Source: JAWVZS01 sp964507825 (GTDB lineage Archaea > Thermoproteota > Nitrososphaeria > Nitrososphaerales > Nitrosopumilaceae). Taken from it: a stretch of DNA of 33,501 nucleotides. Below are positions 1 to 7,437 of the stretch, one piece after another (within the stretch, counting starts at the first letter, position 1; each line of letters opens with the position of its first letter). The notes under the pieces were generated by a model. The model was not told the DNA's origin and searched no databases. It saw only the letters and a program-made list of their open reading frames with translations. The DNA lies in NCBI GenBank assembly GCA_964507825.1, contig CAZDQM010000060.1:1-33501 (forward strand), given 5' to 3'. The translations under genes and the position numbers were made by a program.

Positions 1-209
1 CTGTACGGGACCCCTAGCGCGACCCTGATACCGGCGGCCATCATGATAAGCGTATCTGCGTACTGGTACGGGGCGCCGACCTTGCCCTCGTTTGCGCGCC
101 TTATGTCGTCCTCCCACTCTGGATCATATTCCATGATCAGATCTGCGCCGCGTTTGACGTACTTTTCGTTGTCCGTCTTGATCACCGCGGCGTCATGTAT
201 CCGGCTCAC
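1..209 (-). CDS. IS5-type transposase, N-terminal fragment running off the left edge
   Basis: Reading the minus strand from a GTG at 209 gives an uninterrupted 69-codon N-terminus that leaves the window at base 1. It contains the stretch WEDDIRRANEGKVGAPYQYA followed by a hydrophobic helix and GVPY. This order (Trp, acidic residues, N-x-GK-x-G-x-P-Y, then a helix before a PY pair) is the N-terminal signature of archaeal IS5-type transposases that precedes the DDE catalytic domain. The start is supported by an in-frame TGA just upstream and by a strong Shine-Dalgarno sequence (GGAGGTGA) ending 6 nt before GTG. The catalytic residues are outside the window, so whether it is intact cannot be judged. 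No terminal inverted repeat was recognised between 210 and 508. Confidence 0.7.
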   Translation of the reverse strand, partial: MSRIHDAAVIKTDNEKYVKRGADLIMEYDPEWEDDIRRANEGKVGAPYQYADTLIMMAAGIRVALGVPY

Positions 210-508
210 GAGCAGTCACCTCCCAAACGGACGGGCCGCGCCGCCGCGTCATATTTGTCCGTATTCTGCAAGTATACCTTGTGCTTGACATCTTTGTCCC
301 ATCATCTTGAACGTCGATGTGGTATAGTGTCATGCACATTTGACTCAATATGAAAAATATCTAACTGATGCCGAAAAAAATACTCAGCTAGGCCTCGCAT
401 CTATGGACGCAATTAGGAAACAGAGTTTAACATTTGGATCGGATTTAATAAAAAAACCACGCAAATGGTAAAAATCCAGGTACAAGGCTAACACTTACTG
501 AATCAACA

Positions 509-608
509 TGGCGCCGAGAGGGAGATTTGAACTCCCGTTCCCTTGCGAGAACGCGCTTTATGGTGTTAATTTCCAGGCGCGCGCCCTACCAGACTAGGCG
601 ACCTCGGC
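509..608 (-). tRNA. tRNA-Ser(GGA) with a 13-nt intron
   Basis: The minus strand folds as a class II tRNA. The acceptor stem GCCGAGG pairs with TCTCGGC (one G-U), the D stem is GCCT/GGGC, the anticodon stem CGCGC/GCGCG, the variable arm GTTC/GAAC, and the T arm GGGAG-TTCAAAT-CTCCC. The discriminator is G and CCA is encoded (509-511). The anticodon loop is too long by 13 nt. Removing 558-570 at the canonical position 37/38 leaves loop CTGGAAA with anticodon GGA, which reads UCC/UCU. The long variable arm and G discriminator agree with serine and argue against leucine. The exact intron borders are inferred from the canonical position, not from a proven splice motif. Confidence 0.9.
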
Positions 609-640
609 ACGTCTTTCGACAAGACAGTGAGCCGGCCATG

Positions 641-650
641 ATTATATAAT
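641..650 (-). promoter_or_regulatory. TATA box of the tRNA-Ser gene
   Basis: An AT-only decamer (read ATTATATAAT on either strand) lies about 37 nt upstream of the mature tRNA 5' end. This fits an archaeal TATA box with transcription starting roughly 10 nt before the tRNA. Confidence 0.5.
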
Positions 651-719
651 TTCTCATATTATGACACAAATTCAAGGTATGTATCTTGTTCACCATCAAT
701 ACAAATAATATCACAAGGG

Positions 720-1196
720 CTAGCTGCCAAACGTCAAATCCATCCCATAAATGTTGATTATACGGGTGGCCTCTATATTTTCGTGTAAATCATCGTCCCC
801 GACTCTCCCCACAGACGATATTTTATAGACGCCGTCAAAGACCCGCTCCCCATCGAACCGCGTCTGATCCCATGTAACCTCGATTCGACCTCCCGGCTCT
901 AACAGTATCTCCTCGTCAGTGCCAACGCCAGGATAAATCGGCATGCCGGCCAGGCCAATAATCTTCATGACATGTACAGAAGTGGCAAATGTGATATTCG
1001 TGCCGCCCGAATTCAATACAGATATCTTCACCGGCTCGCCCCTCTCATAATCCTCCTTGTCCGTGAGTATGACAAGCGACGCCCCGTCAACATGCCGTAC
1101 CTCCTGGCCTGCGCGAAGATCCGCAAGTACGACGGCAGTCAAAATGCCGCCAAGCATTCCCGCCGCCAGTGCAATCCTAAGACTGTTTGGAATCAT
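720..1196 (-). CDS. Small exported or membrane-anchored protein with an Ig-like/BsuPI-like domain
   Basis: This 158-residue protein was not recognised by name. Residues 1-27 are a hydrophobic N-terminal segment that looks like a signal peptide or anchor. The rest is beta-rich and includes ILTDKEDYERGEPVKISVLN, a pattern seen in extracellular Ig-like or BsuPI-type domains of archaea (beta strand, D-x-Y-x-x-G-E-P-V-x-I-x-V-x-N), ending near an IINIYG strand. The same frame stays open upstream to 1433, but that part runs across the cbf5 gene in another frame, so the ATG at 1196, directly before the hydrophobic segment, is preferred. It overlaps the end of cbf5 by 20 bp and is probably the last gene of the long ribosomal/secretion transcript. 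A surface role is inferred only from the leader. Confidence 0.65.
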   Translation of the reverse strand: MIPNSLRIALAAGMLGGILTAVVLADLRAGQEVRHVDGASLVILTDKEDYERGEPVKISVLNSGGTNITFATSVHVMKIIGLAGMPIYPGVGTDEEILLEPGGRIEVTWDQTRFDGERVFDGVYKISSVGRVGDDDLHENIEATRIINIYGMDLTFGS

Positions 1197-2184
1197 GTCC
1201 CGATCTCCGTCGCCAGCTTTTGGGATACGTGTTTGGCGCCATGATAATCCTCTTCGTCTGAAACGCATAACCCCGGACCGCATCGCGAATCTCCGCCTCC
1301 GGCATGATGCATTCAGCCAGTGCCACTGCCTCCCCTTTCTGGGTATATACGGCGGCAAGATCTCCCTGCTTGAGGCCCGGTGATATTTGCAGTATTCCGG
1401 GTACTGCAAGCTGCGCCCCGTGACACATGGCATCGACGGCCGAATCCCGGATCACGACGGATTTTAACTCACTTAGCGCGTGCTCTACGGGCCGTATTAA
1501 CCTAGCAAGCTTGGAACCATCTCCGTTTTTCTCCCATGATGAAAATGCGCCGGCCAGCTCGTGCATCGTCACTAGTCCGTCACTCTCAGAGAACTGGTTG
1601 ACGCGGCTCCGACGCAGCTCAATCATGGTGGCGCCGGGCCCAAGAACCTCACCCATGTCATAGAATAGCTTTCTAATGTACGTACCGGACTCGCATGACA
1701 CCCGGAGCAGTACGAGCCTCTCTTTTTGCTCTAACATCTCCATCTCATAGATGTGCCGCGTCCTAGTCCTGCGCAGTACGGATGAGCGCTGCGGTGGCTT
1801 TTGAAATATCTCGCCGCGGAACATTTCCAGAATATTATCAAGTTTCTCGTCGGTAGGCGATGAGTGAAAGCGGCCCAGCGCATGGTACTCCTTGGGCCCG
1901 AGCAACAAGACACCTAGTGCCTTGGTTGCCTCCCCGAGTCCCAACGGCAAAAGGCCGGTGACCTGGGGGTCCAGCGTCCCGCTGTGCCCTATCTTGGGCA
2001 GTTTTAATATCCGCTTGGTCCATGCCACCGTTTCATGGCTGGTAGGCCCCGGCGGCTTGTCTAGCAGTATTATTCCATAGTTTAGGAGCTGTTCCATATT
2101 TCGCTTGTCATAATACGTGCCGTATTTATCATCAGTGATGTCCTGGTCGATCTCAACTAGGTTCTCCAGCTGCCTTAGAGTCAT
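1177..2184 (-). CDS. cbf5: tRNA/rRNA pseudouridine synthase, archaeal Cbf5/TruB family
   Basis: This 335-residue protein isomerises uridine to pseudouridine. In archaea Cbf5 works as the catalytic subunit of H/ACA ribonucleoproteins on rRNA and can also modify U55 of tRNA. The catalytic motif GHSGTLDPQVTG is present, with the nucleophilic Asp at residue 72. It is preceded by LDKPPGPTSHE (residues 41-51), the family's conserved start of the catalytic domain. Further on come CESGTYIRKL in the catalytic domain and a C-terminal PUA domain (about 235-315, with CHGAQLAVPGI and GEAVALAE). Length is normal for archaeal Cbf5. The ATG overlaps the cmk stop codon (ATGA), which suggests translational coupling, a frequent arrangement in archaeal spc operon tails. 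Confidence 0.93.
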   Translation of the reverse strand: MTLRQLENLVEIDQDITDDKYGTYYDKRNMEQLLNYGIILLDKPPGPTSHETVAWTKRILKLPKIGHSGTLDPQVTGLLPLGLGEATKALGVLLLGPKEYHALGRFHSSPTDEKLDNILEMFRGEIFQKPPQRSSVLRRTRTRHIYEMEMLEQKERLVLLRVSCESGTYIRKLFYDMGEVLGPGATMIELRRSRVNQFSESDGLVTMHELAGAFSSWEKNGDGSKLARLIRPVEHALSELKSVVIRDSAVDAMCHGAQLAVPGILQISPGLKQGDLAAVYTQKGEAVALAECIMPEAEIRDAVRGYAFQTKRIIMAPNTYPKSWRRRSGHDSKQS

Positions 2185-2741
2185 GACAACCGTCTCACTA
2201 TAGATTTTGCTATATCCATCACCTGGCCGGCATCAAGATTATCGGTATCTATGATTTCATCGAATACTGACTCGTCCCTGCCAAATTCAAAGCCGTATAA
2301 TCTCTTGTACAGCGCCTTGTTCTTGTCGTAACGCTTCTTTGCAACCTCTAGCGCGTCCTCCTTGCTCATGTTGTCGCGGTTCTTCATGCGCCTTGCGCTG
2401 TTCTCATGCGAGCCATCAAGCCAGATCTTTATCGCAGTATCAACTAGCCATGGCAGCGTATAGCTGGTAACTACCACTCCTCCCTCCAGACACATCCTTG
2501 AAAGCCTGTCGTCGACGGCCCGGTCAAACTCGGGATTCTCATCTCGGCGGCCCAGAAACCGCATGCCTTCTGGCGTATCCCACCAGTCATCGCCGCCCAC
2601 CTCAAAGCCCTGATCTCGGGCCATCTCCTTGAGAATGTCGCCGCCGCTCAGATACTGCAAGTCAAGCTCGCATGCTAGCCCCTTGGCCAGCGTCGTCTTG
2701 CCCACCGCGGGAGGGCCTGATATTATAACAGATTTGCTCAA
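2181..2741 (-). CDS. cmk: Archaeal-type cytidylate kinase
   Basis: This 186-residue P-loop kinase phosphorylates CMP/dCMP with ATP. The Walker A motif GPPAVGKTT is at residues 9-17, followed by the LSGGDILKEMA segment that contacts the nucleotide monophosphate. A lid region rich in Arg/Asp (RRMKNRDNMSKEDA) lies near 119-132. The length matches the short archaeal Cmk rather than the longer bacterial enzyme. It overlaps both neighbours by ATGA (with the DUF106 gene upstream and cbf5 downstream), so the three are almost certainly cotranscribed and coupled. The cmk-cbf5 pair is conserved in many archaea. A role as a generic nucleotide kinase of the same fold is less likely. Confidence 0.9.
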   Translation of the reverse strand: MSKSVIISGPPAVGKTTLAKGLACELDLQYLSGGDILKEMARDQGFEVGGDDWWDTPEGMRFLGRRDENPEFDRAVDDRLSRMCLEGGVVVTSYTLPWLVDTAIKIWLDGSHENSARRMKNRDNMSKEDALEVAKKRYDKNKALYKRLYGFEFGRDESVFDEIIDTDNLDAGQVMDIAKSIVRRLS

Positions 2742-3361
2742 CTAAGATCCATCGATGTTTTTGTGACTTTCATGACGATTCCGCTAAAAGCAATTGATGA
2801 TAAAAAGTACCAGGCCCACATGTACAGCGCGTTCTCTGTCTCACACACGTGATCCGGATCGGCCGCCTGCTCTGCGGTGCACGTAAGCTGGAAGAGCTCC
2901 CCCGGAATGACGTTTAACGGGATCGGTGATATCGCAACGGTATATGAGAACAGCTGCGGCAGTACAAAGTAAAATATCAGTATCAATGGAATAAACGTAA
3001 TCAGCATGGGGCGCATGTTCATCTGCATCATCTCCATGTTCATCTTGTTCATGTACGACGATTTCTGATTCAGCTTTGCAATCCTTTCCTGATTCTTGGA
3101 CCGAAACGCCGCCATCCTCTCCTTCTGCCAGGCCCGAGTCTCCTTCATGATTCGCTTTAGTTTTACCGAGTCCACCATCTTTTTTCGTACCGCAGAGTTG
3201 AATATGTTCAAAAGGATTCCAAAGCCGGTGATGCCAAACATGGACGCTATCATCCCCTTGATCATGGGATCATCGCTTCCGAGAGCCCCCCTGTCGCCGC
3301 CAAAAAAGTCAAATTGCAGTACAATGTTTTCGATAAACAGAAAAACGATCGCCGGCTCCAT
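2738..3361 (-). CDS. DUF106 (EMC3/TMCO1-related) membrane insertase-like protein
   Basis: This 207-residue membrane protein has about three transmembrane segments: near 35-55, 118-140 and 183-200. A long charged, coiled-coil-like stretch (about 60-105, many Lys/Arg/Glu) lies between the first and second. This layout is that of the archaeal DUF106 family, distant relatives of YidC/Oxa1/EMC3 proposed to help insert membrane proteins. A Met-rich segment (MNKMNMEMMQMNMRPM), expected in such insertases to contact hydrophobic substrates, precedes the second helix. Its position between secY-adkA and cmk is the usual archaeal place for this gene and supports a function linked to the SecY translocon. 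The function is family-based inference. Confidence 0.88.
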   Translation of the reverse strand: MEPAIVFLFIENIVLQFDFFGGDRGALGSDDPMIKGMIASMFGITGFGILLNIFNSAVRKKMVDSVKLKRIMKETRAWQKERMAAFRSKNQERIAKLNQKSSYMNKMNMEMMQMNMRPMLITFIPLILIFYFVLPQLFSYTVAISPIPLNVIPGELFQLTCTAEQAADPDHVCETENALYMWAWYFLSSIAFSGIVMKVTKTSMDLS

Positions 3362-3363
3362 GA

Positions 3364-3954
3364 CTATACACCCATGGCCTCTATAGTATTAAAGGCGGCC
3401 TCTTCTATATTCCCCTCAGAGTTTAGTATAGTCTTGATCGGCGCGCCCGAGAGTACCGAGCATGCAGATACTATGGACTCTTGGAATGAGAGCTCCTTTT
3501 TGATCCTGTCTATCGTTATTTTATCACGGCTCCGGGTAATATCCTTCATCCGGCGGTTGTAGATCTCCTCAGGCCTTGCATATACAGATATGAGTATGGA
3601 CGGGCAGATGATCTTTAGCACGTGGTCAGGCAGTCCCGGATTGAACCCGGCCGGCGTCGAGATAAACGCGTGGGTATCTATTATAACAATGTCATCATCT
3701 AGTTGCGCAATCCTTTCGGCAGCCATCTTTTGGTATCTCTTTTGCTCCTCGATTGGCAGCTTTCGCAACAGATCCCGGTCGGTAACACCGTTCTTTTGTG
3801 CCTCCTCAAACATTATGGTCCCAAAACTATGCACACTTACGCTACGGTTCTCCTTGTTTATCTGCTTTGCAACGGTCGATACCAAGGTCGTCTTTCCTAC
3901 CCCGGGTATGCCAACCATTACAATCTTTTTACTTTCTACCAAGCAATGCACCAA
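3364..3954 (-). CDS. adkA: Archaeal adenylate kinase
   Basis: This enzyme interconverts ATP + AMP and 2 ADP. The P-loop GIPGVGKTT sits near the N-terminus, followed by FGTIMFEEA and a DTHAFISTPAGFNPGLP segment typical of the short archaeal AdkA family (about 190-200 residues, no zinc lid). The start is uncertain. The frame opens with TTG at 3954 immediately followed by GTG (3951); a later TTG at 3942 has GGTG 6 nt upstream and would give the usual short lead before the P-loop. All choices overlap the secY 3' end (by 14-26 bp), and the secY-adkA order is conserved across archaea. There is a 2-nt gap to the DUF106 gene. Confidence 0.9.
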   Translation of the reverse strand: MVHCLVESKKIVMVGIPGVGKTTLVSTVAKQINKENRSVSVHSFGTIMFEEAQKNGVTDRDLLRKLPIEEQKRYQKMAAERIAQLDDDIVIIDTHAFISTPAGFNPGLPDHVLKIICPSILISVYARPEEIYNRRMKDITRSRDKITIDRIKKELSFQESIVSACSVLSGAPIKTILNSEGNIEEAAFNTIEAMGV

Positions 3955-5359
3955 GCCGCGGCATGACTACTTCCACCTGTTCTTTGACCAGTTGATTATA
4001 ATAATTAATCAAAATGTCCACCATCAGGAGAATTCCAATCCCGGTTCCGAACACGCCTAAGACGTCGGAGATTCCCGCTAGTGCGCCAAGAATCAGCGAG
4101 CCGATTATGGTAACTGACGGTATGTACTTGTTTAGCATAGATTCGACTGGCTTGTTTGAGCGCCGGAATCCCGGAATCTGGACGTCGGCATCAAGCAAAT
4201 TCTGCGCCGCGCTCTTTGGAGACAGGCCTCCTAGTTCCACCCACAGCCTTCCAAATATCAATACGATTCCCATCATGAACAGCACGTAAAATACCGCGCG
4301 GAGCGGATCCCCGAGCACGACATCAAGTCCGCGCGGCGGCGTAACATAGTATATCAGGCCGCCAATTGGCGTAGACGGGCTAGTCGGATCAAACCGCGCC
4401 AGAATGTTCATGAACTCGTTTGCATTGCGCGGGTTAAAGTTGGCCCAGAACATCTGCCCTATAAACACGGCATTTGCCGTAAGCGCGGATGCTAAGATGA
4501 CCGGTATGTTGGACACGTACATGAGCTTGATTGGATATACTGCCGAGAATCCCCTGTATTTCGTAGATACTATAGGTATCTCGACCTTCATGCCCTGCAC
4601 ATATACCAAAATGAGCAATACCCCAGCGGTAAGCAGTAACCCGAATATGCTAGGCAGCTGGTTTGCCCTAAAGAAGACGTTGGATAGATCGGATGCGTAT
4701 ATGGACTCGCCGATATACGTAATGATTCCAATAGAGTAGCCATCCCCTGCAGGAAGCGGGCTGAACATGTTCCAGAGTATGGTCTGCGCTACACCGGCCA
4801 TGATGAAGACGCTGATTCCGCTGCCAAGCCCCCATCCCTTTTGGATCAGCTCGTCAAGGAACATGATAATTATCGACGCGGCCATCAGCTGGCCTACCAA
4901 TATCCACAACACGTTCGGATCGGTTATCTGCGGCCCGTATACTGCGATCCCGTACACTATCGATTCGGCCACAATTATGACGTATGTGACTAGCTTTGTC
5001 GCAGTCTGAAAGACACCCCTCTCTTCGGGTTTTTTAAAGTCGAACTTTAGGATCTCCGAGCCGCGTAACAGTTGCATGAGCAGTCCGGCAGTCACTATAG
5101 GCCCGATTCCGAGCTCGACTAGCGTACCCTGCTGTGATGCAAAGATTACCCTGGCAAACTGTAAAAAGTCAAAGTCCGGCGTGGTCGCCCCAAACAGCGG
5201 CGTCTGACCCATTACAAGGTATATGAGCAGTGCAATCCCAGTCCACAGGAGCCTAGTCTGCAGCTGTATCTTTTTTTTCGGCTTGGGAACCTGTGGCAGG
5301 TATGGCTCTGCCTTTACGACGATCTTGCGGATGACCGCAGTTGCCGTTCCTTCAGCCAT
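3929..5359 (-). CDS. secY: Preprotein translocase channel subunit SecY
   Basis: The 476-residue protein has about ten transmembrane helices and forms the SecYE-beta channel for exporting and inserting proteins. The N-terminus (MAEGTATAVIRKIVVKAEPYLPQVPKPKKK) is followed by helix 1, then the plug region and helix 2 with GIGPIVTAGLLMQLL, a strongly conserved SecY motif. The cytoplasmic loop GMKVEIPIVSTKYRG is typical of archaeal SecY and carries the ribosome-contacting residues. The open frame extends upstream to 5458, but the extra residues are the antisense-like product of the uL15 gene, so the ATG at 5359 is chosen. It overlaps the uL15 stop by 8 bp. SecE is encoded separately at 19344, and the SecY partner FtsY at 8343. 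Confidence 0.96.
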   Translation of the reverse strand: MAEGTATAVIRKIVVKAEPYLPQVPKPKKKIQLQTRLLWTGIALLIYLVMGQTPLFGATTPDFDFLQFARVIFASQQGTLVELGIGPIVTAGLLMQLLRGSEILKFDFKKPEERGVFQTATKLVTYVIIVAESIVYGIAVYGPQITDPNVLWILVGQLMAASIIIMFLDELIQKGWGLGSGISVFIMAGVAQTILWNMFSPLPAGDGYSIGIITYIGESIYASDLSNVFFRANQLPSIFGLLLTAGVLLILVYVQGMKVEIPIVSTKYRGFSAVYPIKLMYVSNIPVILASALTANAVFIGQMFWANFNPRNANEFMNILARFDPTSPSTPIGGLIYYVTPPRGLDVVLGDPLRAVFYVLFMMGIVLIFGRLWVELGGLSPKSAAQNLLDADVQIPGFRRSNKPVESMLNKYIPSVTIIGSLILGALAGISDVLGVFGTGIGILLMVDILINYYNQLVKEQVEVVMPRLGALLGRK

Positions 5360-5777
5360 CCTTGGCCAGCACCTCCCCTCCTGCCTGCCTGACCTTTTCC
5401 TGTGCCGATGCCGTGGACTTGGGTACCAGTACCGTGTAGGCGTTTGAAATCCTTCCACCGCCTAGCAGTTTTTCAACGCCGCTACCGGTAAGATCGATCA
5501 CCTTCTTGTCGCCTTCGGTCTTGCCAATGGCAGAAAACAGGTCATCCAGATCACGGACGCTTGCCCACTTGTTCGTGACGCTTGGGTTGGGAGGATGAGT
5601 GGAACCATGACCAAAATGATCCGGGTTTTCCTTTAGCATGGAGCTATAATGGTGCTTTAGCTGACCGGAGACGCCAAGTCCGCCCTTGTGGCCGCTGGCA
5701 CGGTGCTGTCCCACCTGCCCCCATCCGCAGTATCTAGAGCCTCGGTTTTTCCTTGTCTTGCGCAGTCGGGTTGCCAT
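5352..5777 (-). CDS. rpl15: Large-subunit ribosomal protein uL15
   Basis: This is a 141-residue archaeal uL15 (L27a type). It begins with the basic segment MATRLRKTRKNRGSRYCGWG and a Gly/His-rich stretch (GQHRASGHKGGLG) that binds 23S rRNA, then NKWASVRDLDDLF and a C-terminal globular part ending KVRQAGGEVLA, all typical of the family. The ATG at 5777 is preferred to the longer open frame, which would only add residues shared with uL30 sequence in another frame. It lies 2 nt after uL30 and overlaps secY by 8 bp. Confidence 0.96.
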   Translation of the reverse strand: MATRLRKTRKNRGSRYCGWGQVGQHRASGHKGGLGVSGQLKHHYSSMLKENPDHFGHGSTHPPNPSVTNKWASVRDLDDLFSAIGKTEGDKKVIDLTGSGVEKLLGGGRISNAYTVLVPKSTASAQEKVRQAGGEVLAKDG

Positions 5778-5779
5778 TA

Positions 5780-6256
5780 TTATATCATCTTCCTGATTAT
5801 GGCATCTAGCTCGCCGTTGTGTCCTAGGATCCCCTTGTGGCCATAAAGCTTTTTCGTGCTCTTTTTGAATCCACCCCTCGGCGGGGCTAGTGCAAACCAC
5901 GGCTTTAGCGGCCTAAGCTTTGACATTGACGTGCTACCCTGTACAAGTGACGCCGCCAATGCATCCATATTATCAAATTTTAGTTTATTTAGATCGTCCA
6001 AGGAGACCTTTTGATATCCTGATTTTCTTGCCTTTTTGTCAAGGAGCTCCTTGGCAAGCGGTACATCCACCTCCTTCCAGGCCACGTAATGCTGTACCTT
6101 TTTGAGCATGCCGATGGTATTCTCTTTTGCCGGGATGATCGTGGCGCGGTATTTCTTTTCCAGCTTTAGTAACTTTAGGGTAGTTTCTGCCCAATGTGGT
6201 ATATCTGCCAAGCCCTTTATTCTGACTACAACGTATGCTCCCGCCATTTCAATCAT
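5780..6256 (-). CDS. rpl30: Large-subunit ribosomal protein uL30
   Basis: This 158-residue uL30 is of the long archaeal/eukaryotic type. The N-terminal strand AYVVVRIKGLADIPHWAETTLKLL is the uL30 core motif, followed by the KVQHYVAWKEVD segment and a C-terminal extension with PRGGFKKSTKKLYGHKGILG that is shared with eukaryotic L7. The ATG at 6256 overlaps the uS5 stop codon (ATGA). A second ATG three codons later (6247) is possible and would start MAGAYVVV. Confidence 0.95.
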   Translation of the reverse strand: MIEMAGAYVVVRIKGLADIPHWAETTLKLLKLEKKYRATIIPAKENTIGMLKKVQHYVAWKEVDVPLAKELLDKKARKSGYQKVSLDDLNKLKFDNMDALAASLVQGSTSMSKLRPLKPWFALAPPRGGFKKSTKKLYGHKGILGHNGELDAIIRKMI

Positions 6257-6891
6257 CCCTGACTAAACGTCAGTCTAAGACACTGCAATATCGCCTTTGA
6301 TGTGGAGTTCATGGTAGACGTTGAACCCTTTGCAGTGGTCCAAGCGTCCTTTAACCCGGCTAGTTCCAACAGGCGCTTTATCTTGCCCCCGGCGACTAGT
6401 CCCAGTCCCCTTGGCGCTGGAAGGATCTCAATCGTAACGCTTCCACCCTTGCCCTTTACCTTGAATGGTACAGAATGCTTTTGATCACACCTGCACTCCC
6501 AGCTGCCGCATCCCATCTTGATGGGATTCACGTTAAGATATGCCTGGCTGGTGGCCTTTTCAATTGCAATCCTCATCTGTTTTGACTTGCCCTGGCCGAT
6601 TCCAAGCCATCCGTTGCTGTTGCCTGCAGCAACGATCGCCTTGAACCTAGTCGACTGACCGTTTGATGTCATCTTTTGGATTATTCCAACGTCGACTACT
6701 TCGGACTGCAAGTCGGGTAGTAGTTTCTTGATGATGCCGGCCTCTTGTATTCTCAGACCCGCCTCGAGTATTTCTTCAAGTGATGTAATCTGGCCCGAGG
6801 CCACCTTTTGTCCCAGAATCGTCTTTGGAATCCAGACCTCTTCCTCGCGCTCTCTTGGCTTTCTGCGCTCCTTTTGCTGTGTATGACTCAT
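6253..6891 (-). CDS. rps5: Small-subunit ribosomal protein uS5
   Basis: This 212-residue uS5 takes part in decoding fidelity and mRNA helicase activity at the entry tunnel. The N-terminal double-stranded RNA-binding fold and C-terminal domain are both present. FKAIVAAGNSNGWLGIGQGK carries the conserved glycine-rich loop, and GSVTIEILPAPRGLGLVAGG is the start of domain 2. The four-Cys segment MGCGSWECRC is the typical archaeal insertion that may bind zinc. It is coupled by ATGA to uL18 and to uL30. Confidence 0.96.
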   Translation of the reverse strand: MSHTQQKERRKPREREEEVWIPKTILGQKVASGQITSLEEILEAGLRIQEAGIIKKLLPDLQSEVVDVGIIQKMTSNGQSTRFKAIVAAGNSNGWLGIGQGKSKQMRIAIEKATSQAYLNVNPIKMGCGSWECRCDQKHSVPFKVKGKGGSVTIEILPAPRGLGLVAGGKIKRLLELAGLKDAWTTAKGSTSTMNSTSKAILQCLRLTFSQG

Positions 6892-7370
6892 TTGACCTCG
6901 CCGTCAATGGTGGATTTTATCTGCAAAACGTCGTTTTTTACCGTAAGATGACCGCCGTTAATCCGTTCTTCTGGCGGGAATGTTTCAGAATCTGCAGGTA
7001 CCTTTAGGCCCGCATCGATGACACCCTTGAGGGCAGCTGCCATTCTCTGGGTGTACTTTTTTGTACCCGTGTAAAGAATTGCATCATTTGCCCCGCTACC
7101 GATGGCCTTTTTGCCGGCCAGATAACCGGTAAGGTACGCGGCAGGGATGCTTTTTCGCGACCCCTTCCAGCCCTTTTGCAACAGGTATCGAGAATGAGCC
7201 GAGGCTATGACCCGGTCTCCGGTGATCTCCGGCTTTAGTACTTGGACCTGCGTGTTCTCGTTGGATATCATAACCGTGATGAAATCATGCTTGCCGACCA
7301 GCATGGTGGCGCGTTTTTTATAATTGGTCTTTTCCTCCCTGAGTCTCCTTAGGATCTTCGAATAGGCCAT
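6888..7370 (-). CDS. rpl18: Large-subunit ribosomal protein uL18
   Basis: This 160-residue uL18 (L5 type) binds 5S rRNA. It starts with RRLREEKTNYKKRATML, the basic N-terminus of archaeal and eukaryotic uL18. AAYLTGYLAGKKAI and the GVIDAGLKVP segment follow, then the FPPEERINGGHL motif shared with archaeal/eukaryotic L5. In most archaea eL32 and eL19 lie directly upstream; here nothing ribosomal does, and the gene appears to be first in its transcript. A TATA box sits at 7394-7403. Confidence 0.96.
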   Translation of the reverse strand: MAYSKILRRLREEKTNYKKRATMLVGKHDFITVMISNENTQVQVLKPEITGDRVIASAHSRYLLQKGWKGSRKSIPAAYLTGYLAGKKAIGSGANDAILYTGTKKYTQRMAAALKGVIDAGLKVPADSETFPPEERINGGHLTVKNDVLQIKSTIDGEVK

Positions 7371-7393
7371 ATAGCCAAAAACTCGGAATTGCT

Positions 7394-7403
7394 CTTATAA
7401 ACG
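7394..7403 (-). promoter_or_regulatory. TATA box of the uL18-to-cbf5 operon
   Basis: Read on the minus strand this is CGTTTATAAG, centred about 28 nt upstream of the uL18 ATG. The spacing predicts a leaderless or nearly leaderless transcript. No ribosome binding site is seen before the ATG, in agreement. It probably drives all ten genes down to 720. Confidence 0.65.
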
Positions 7404-7437
7404 TTAGATACAAATCACGGCAGAGTCAGATTGCGGA

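Noticed and set aside
480..508. Possible decayed fifth copy of the 80-bp element beside the tRNA (GTACAAGG ... CTGAATCAACA)
   Set aside because: Only about 18 scattered bases match and both hairpins are absent; the similarity may be chance.
1197..1433. Longer N-terminus of the small exported protein
   Set aside because: The added residues are read across cbf5 in another frame; the hydrophobic leader begins at ATG 1196.
5360..5458. Longer SecY start
   Set aside because: It overlaps uL15 codons; the family N-terminus begins at ATG 5359.
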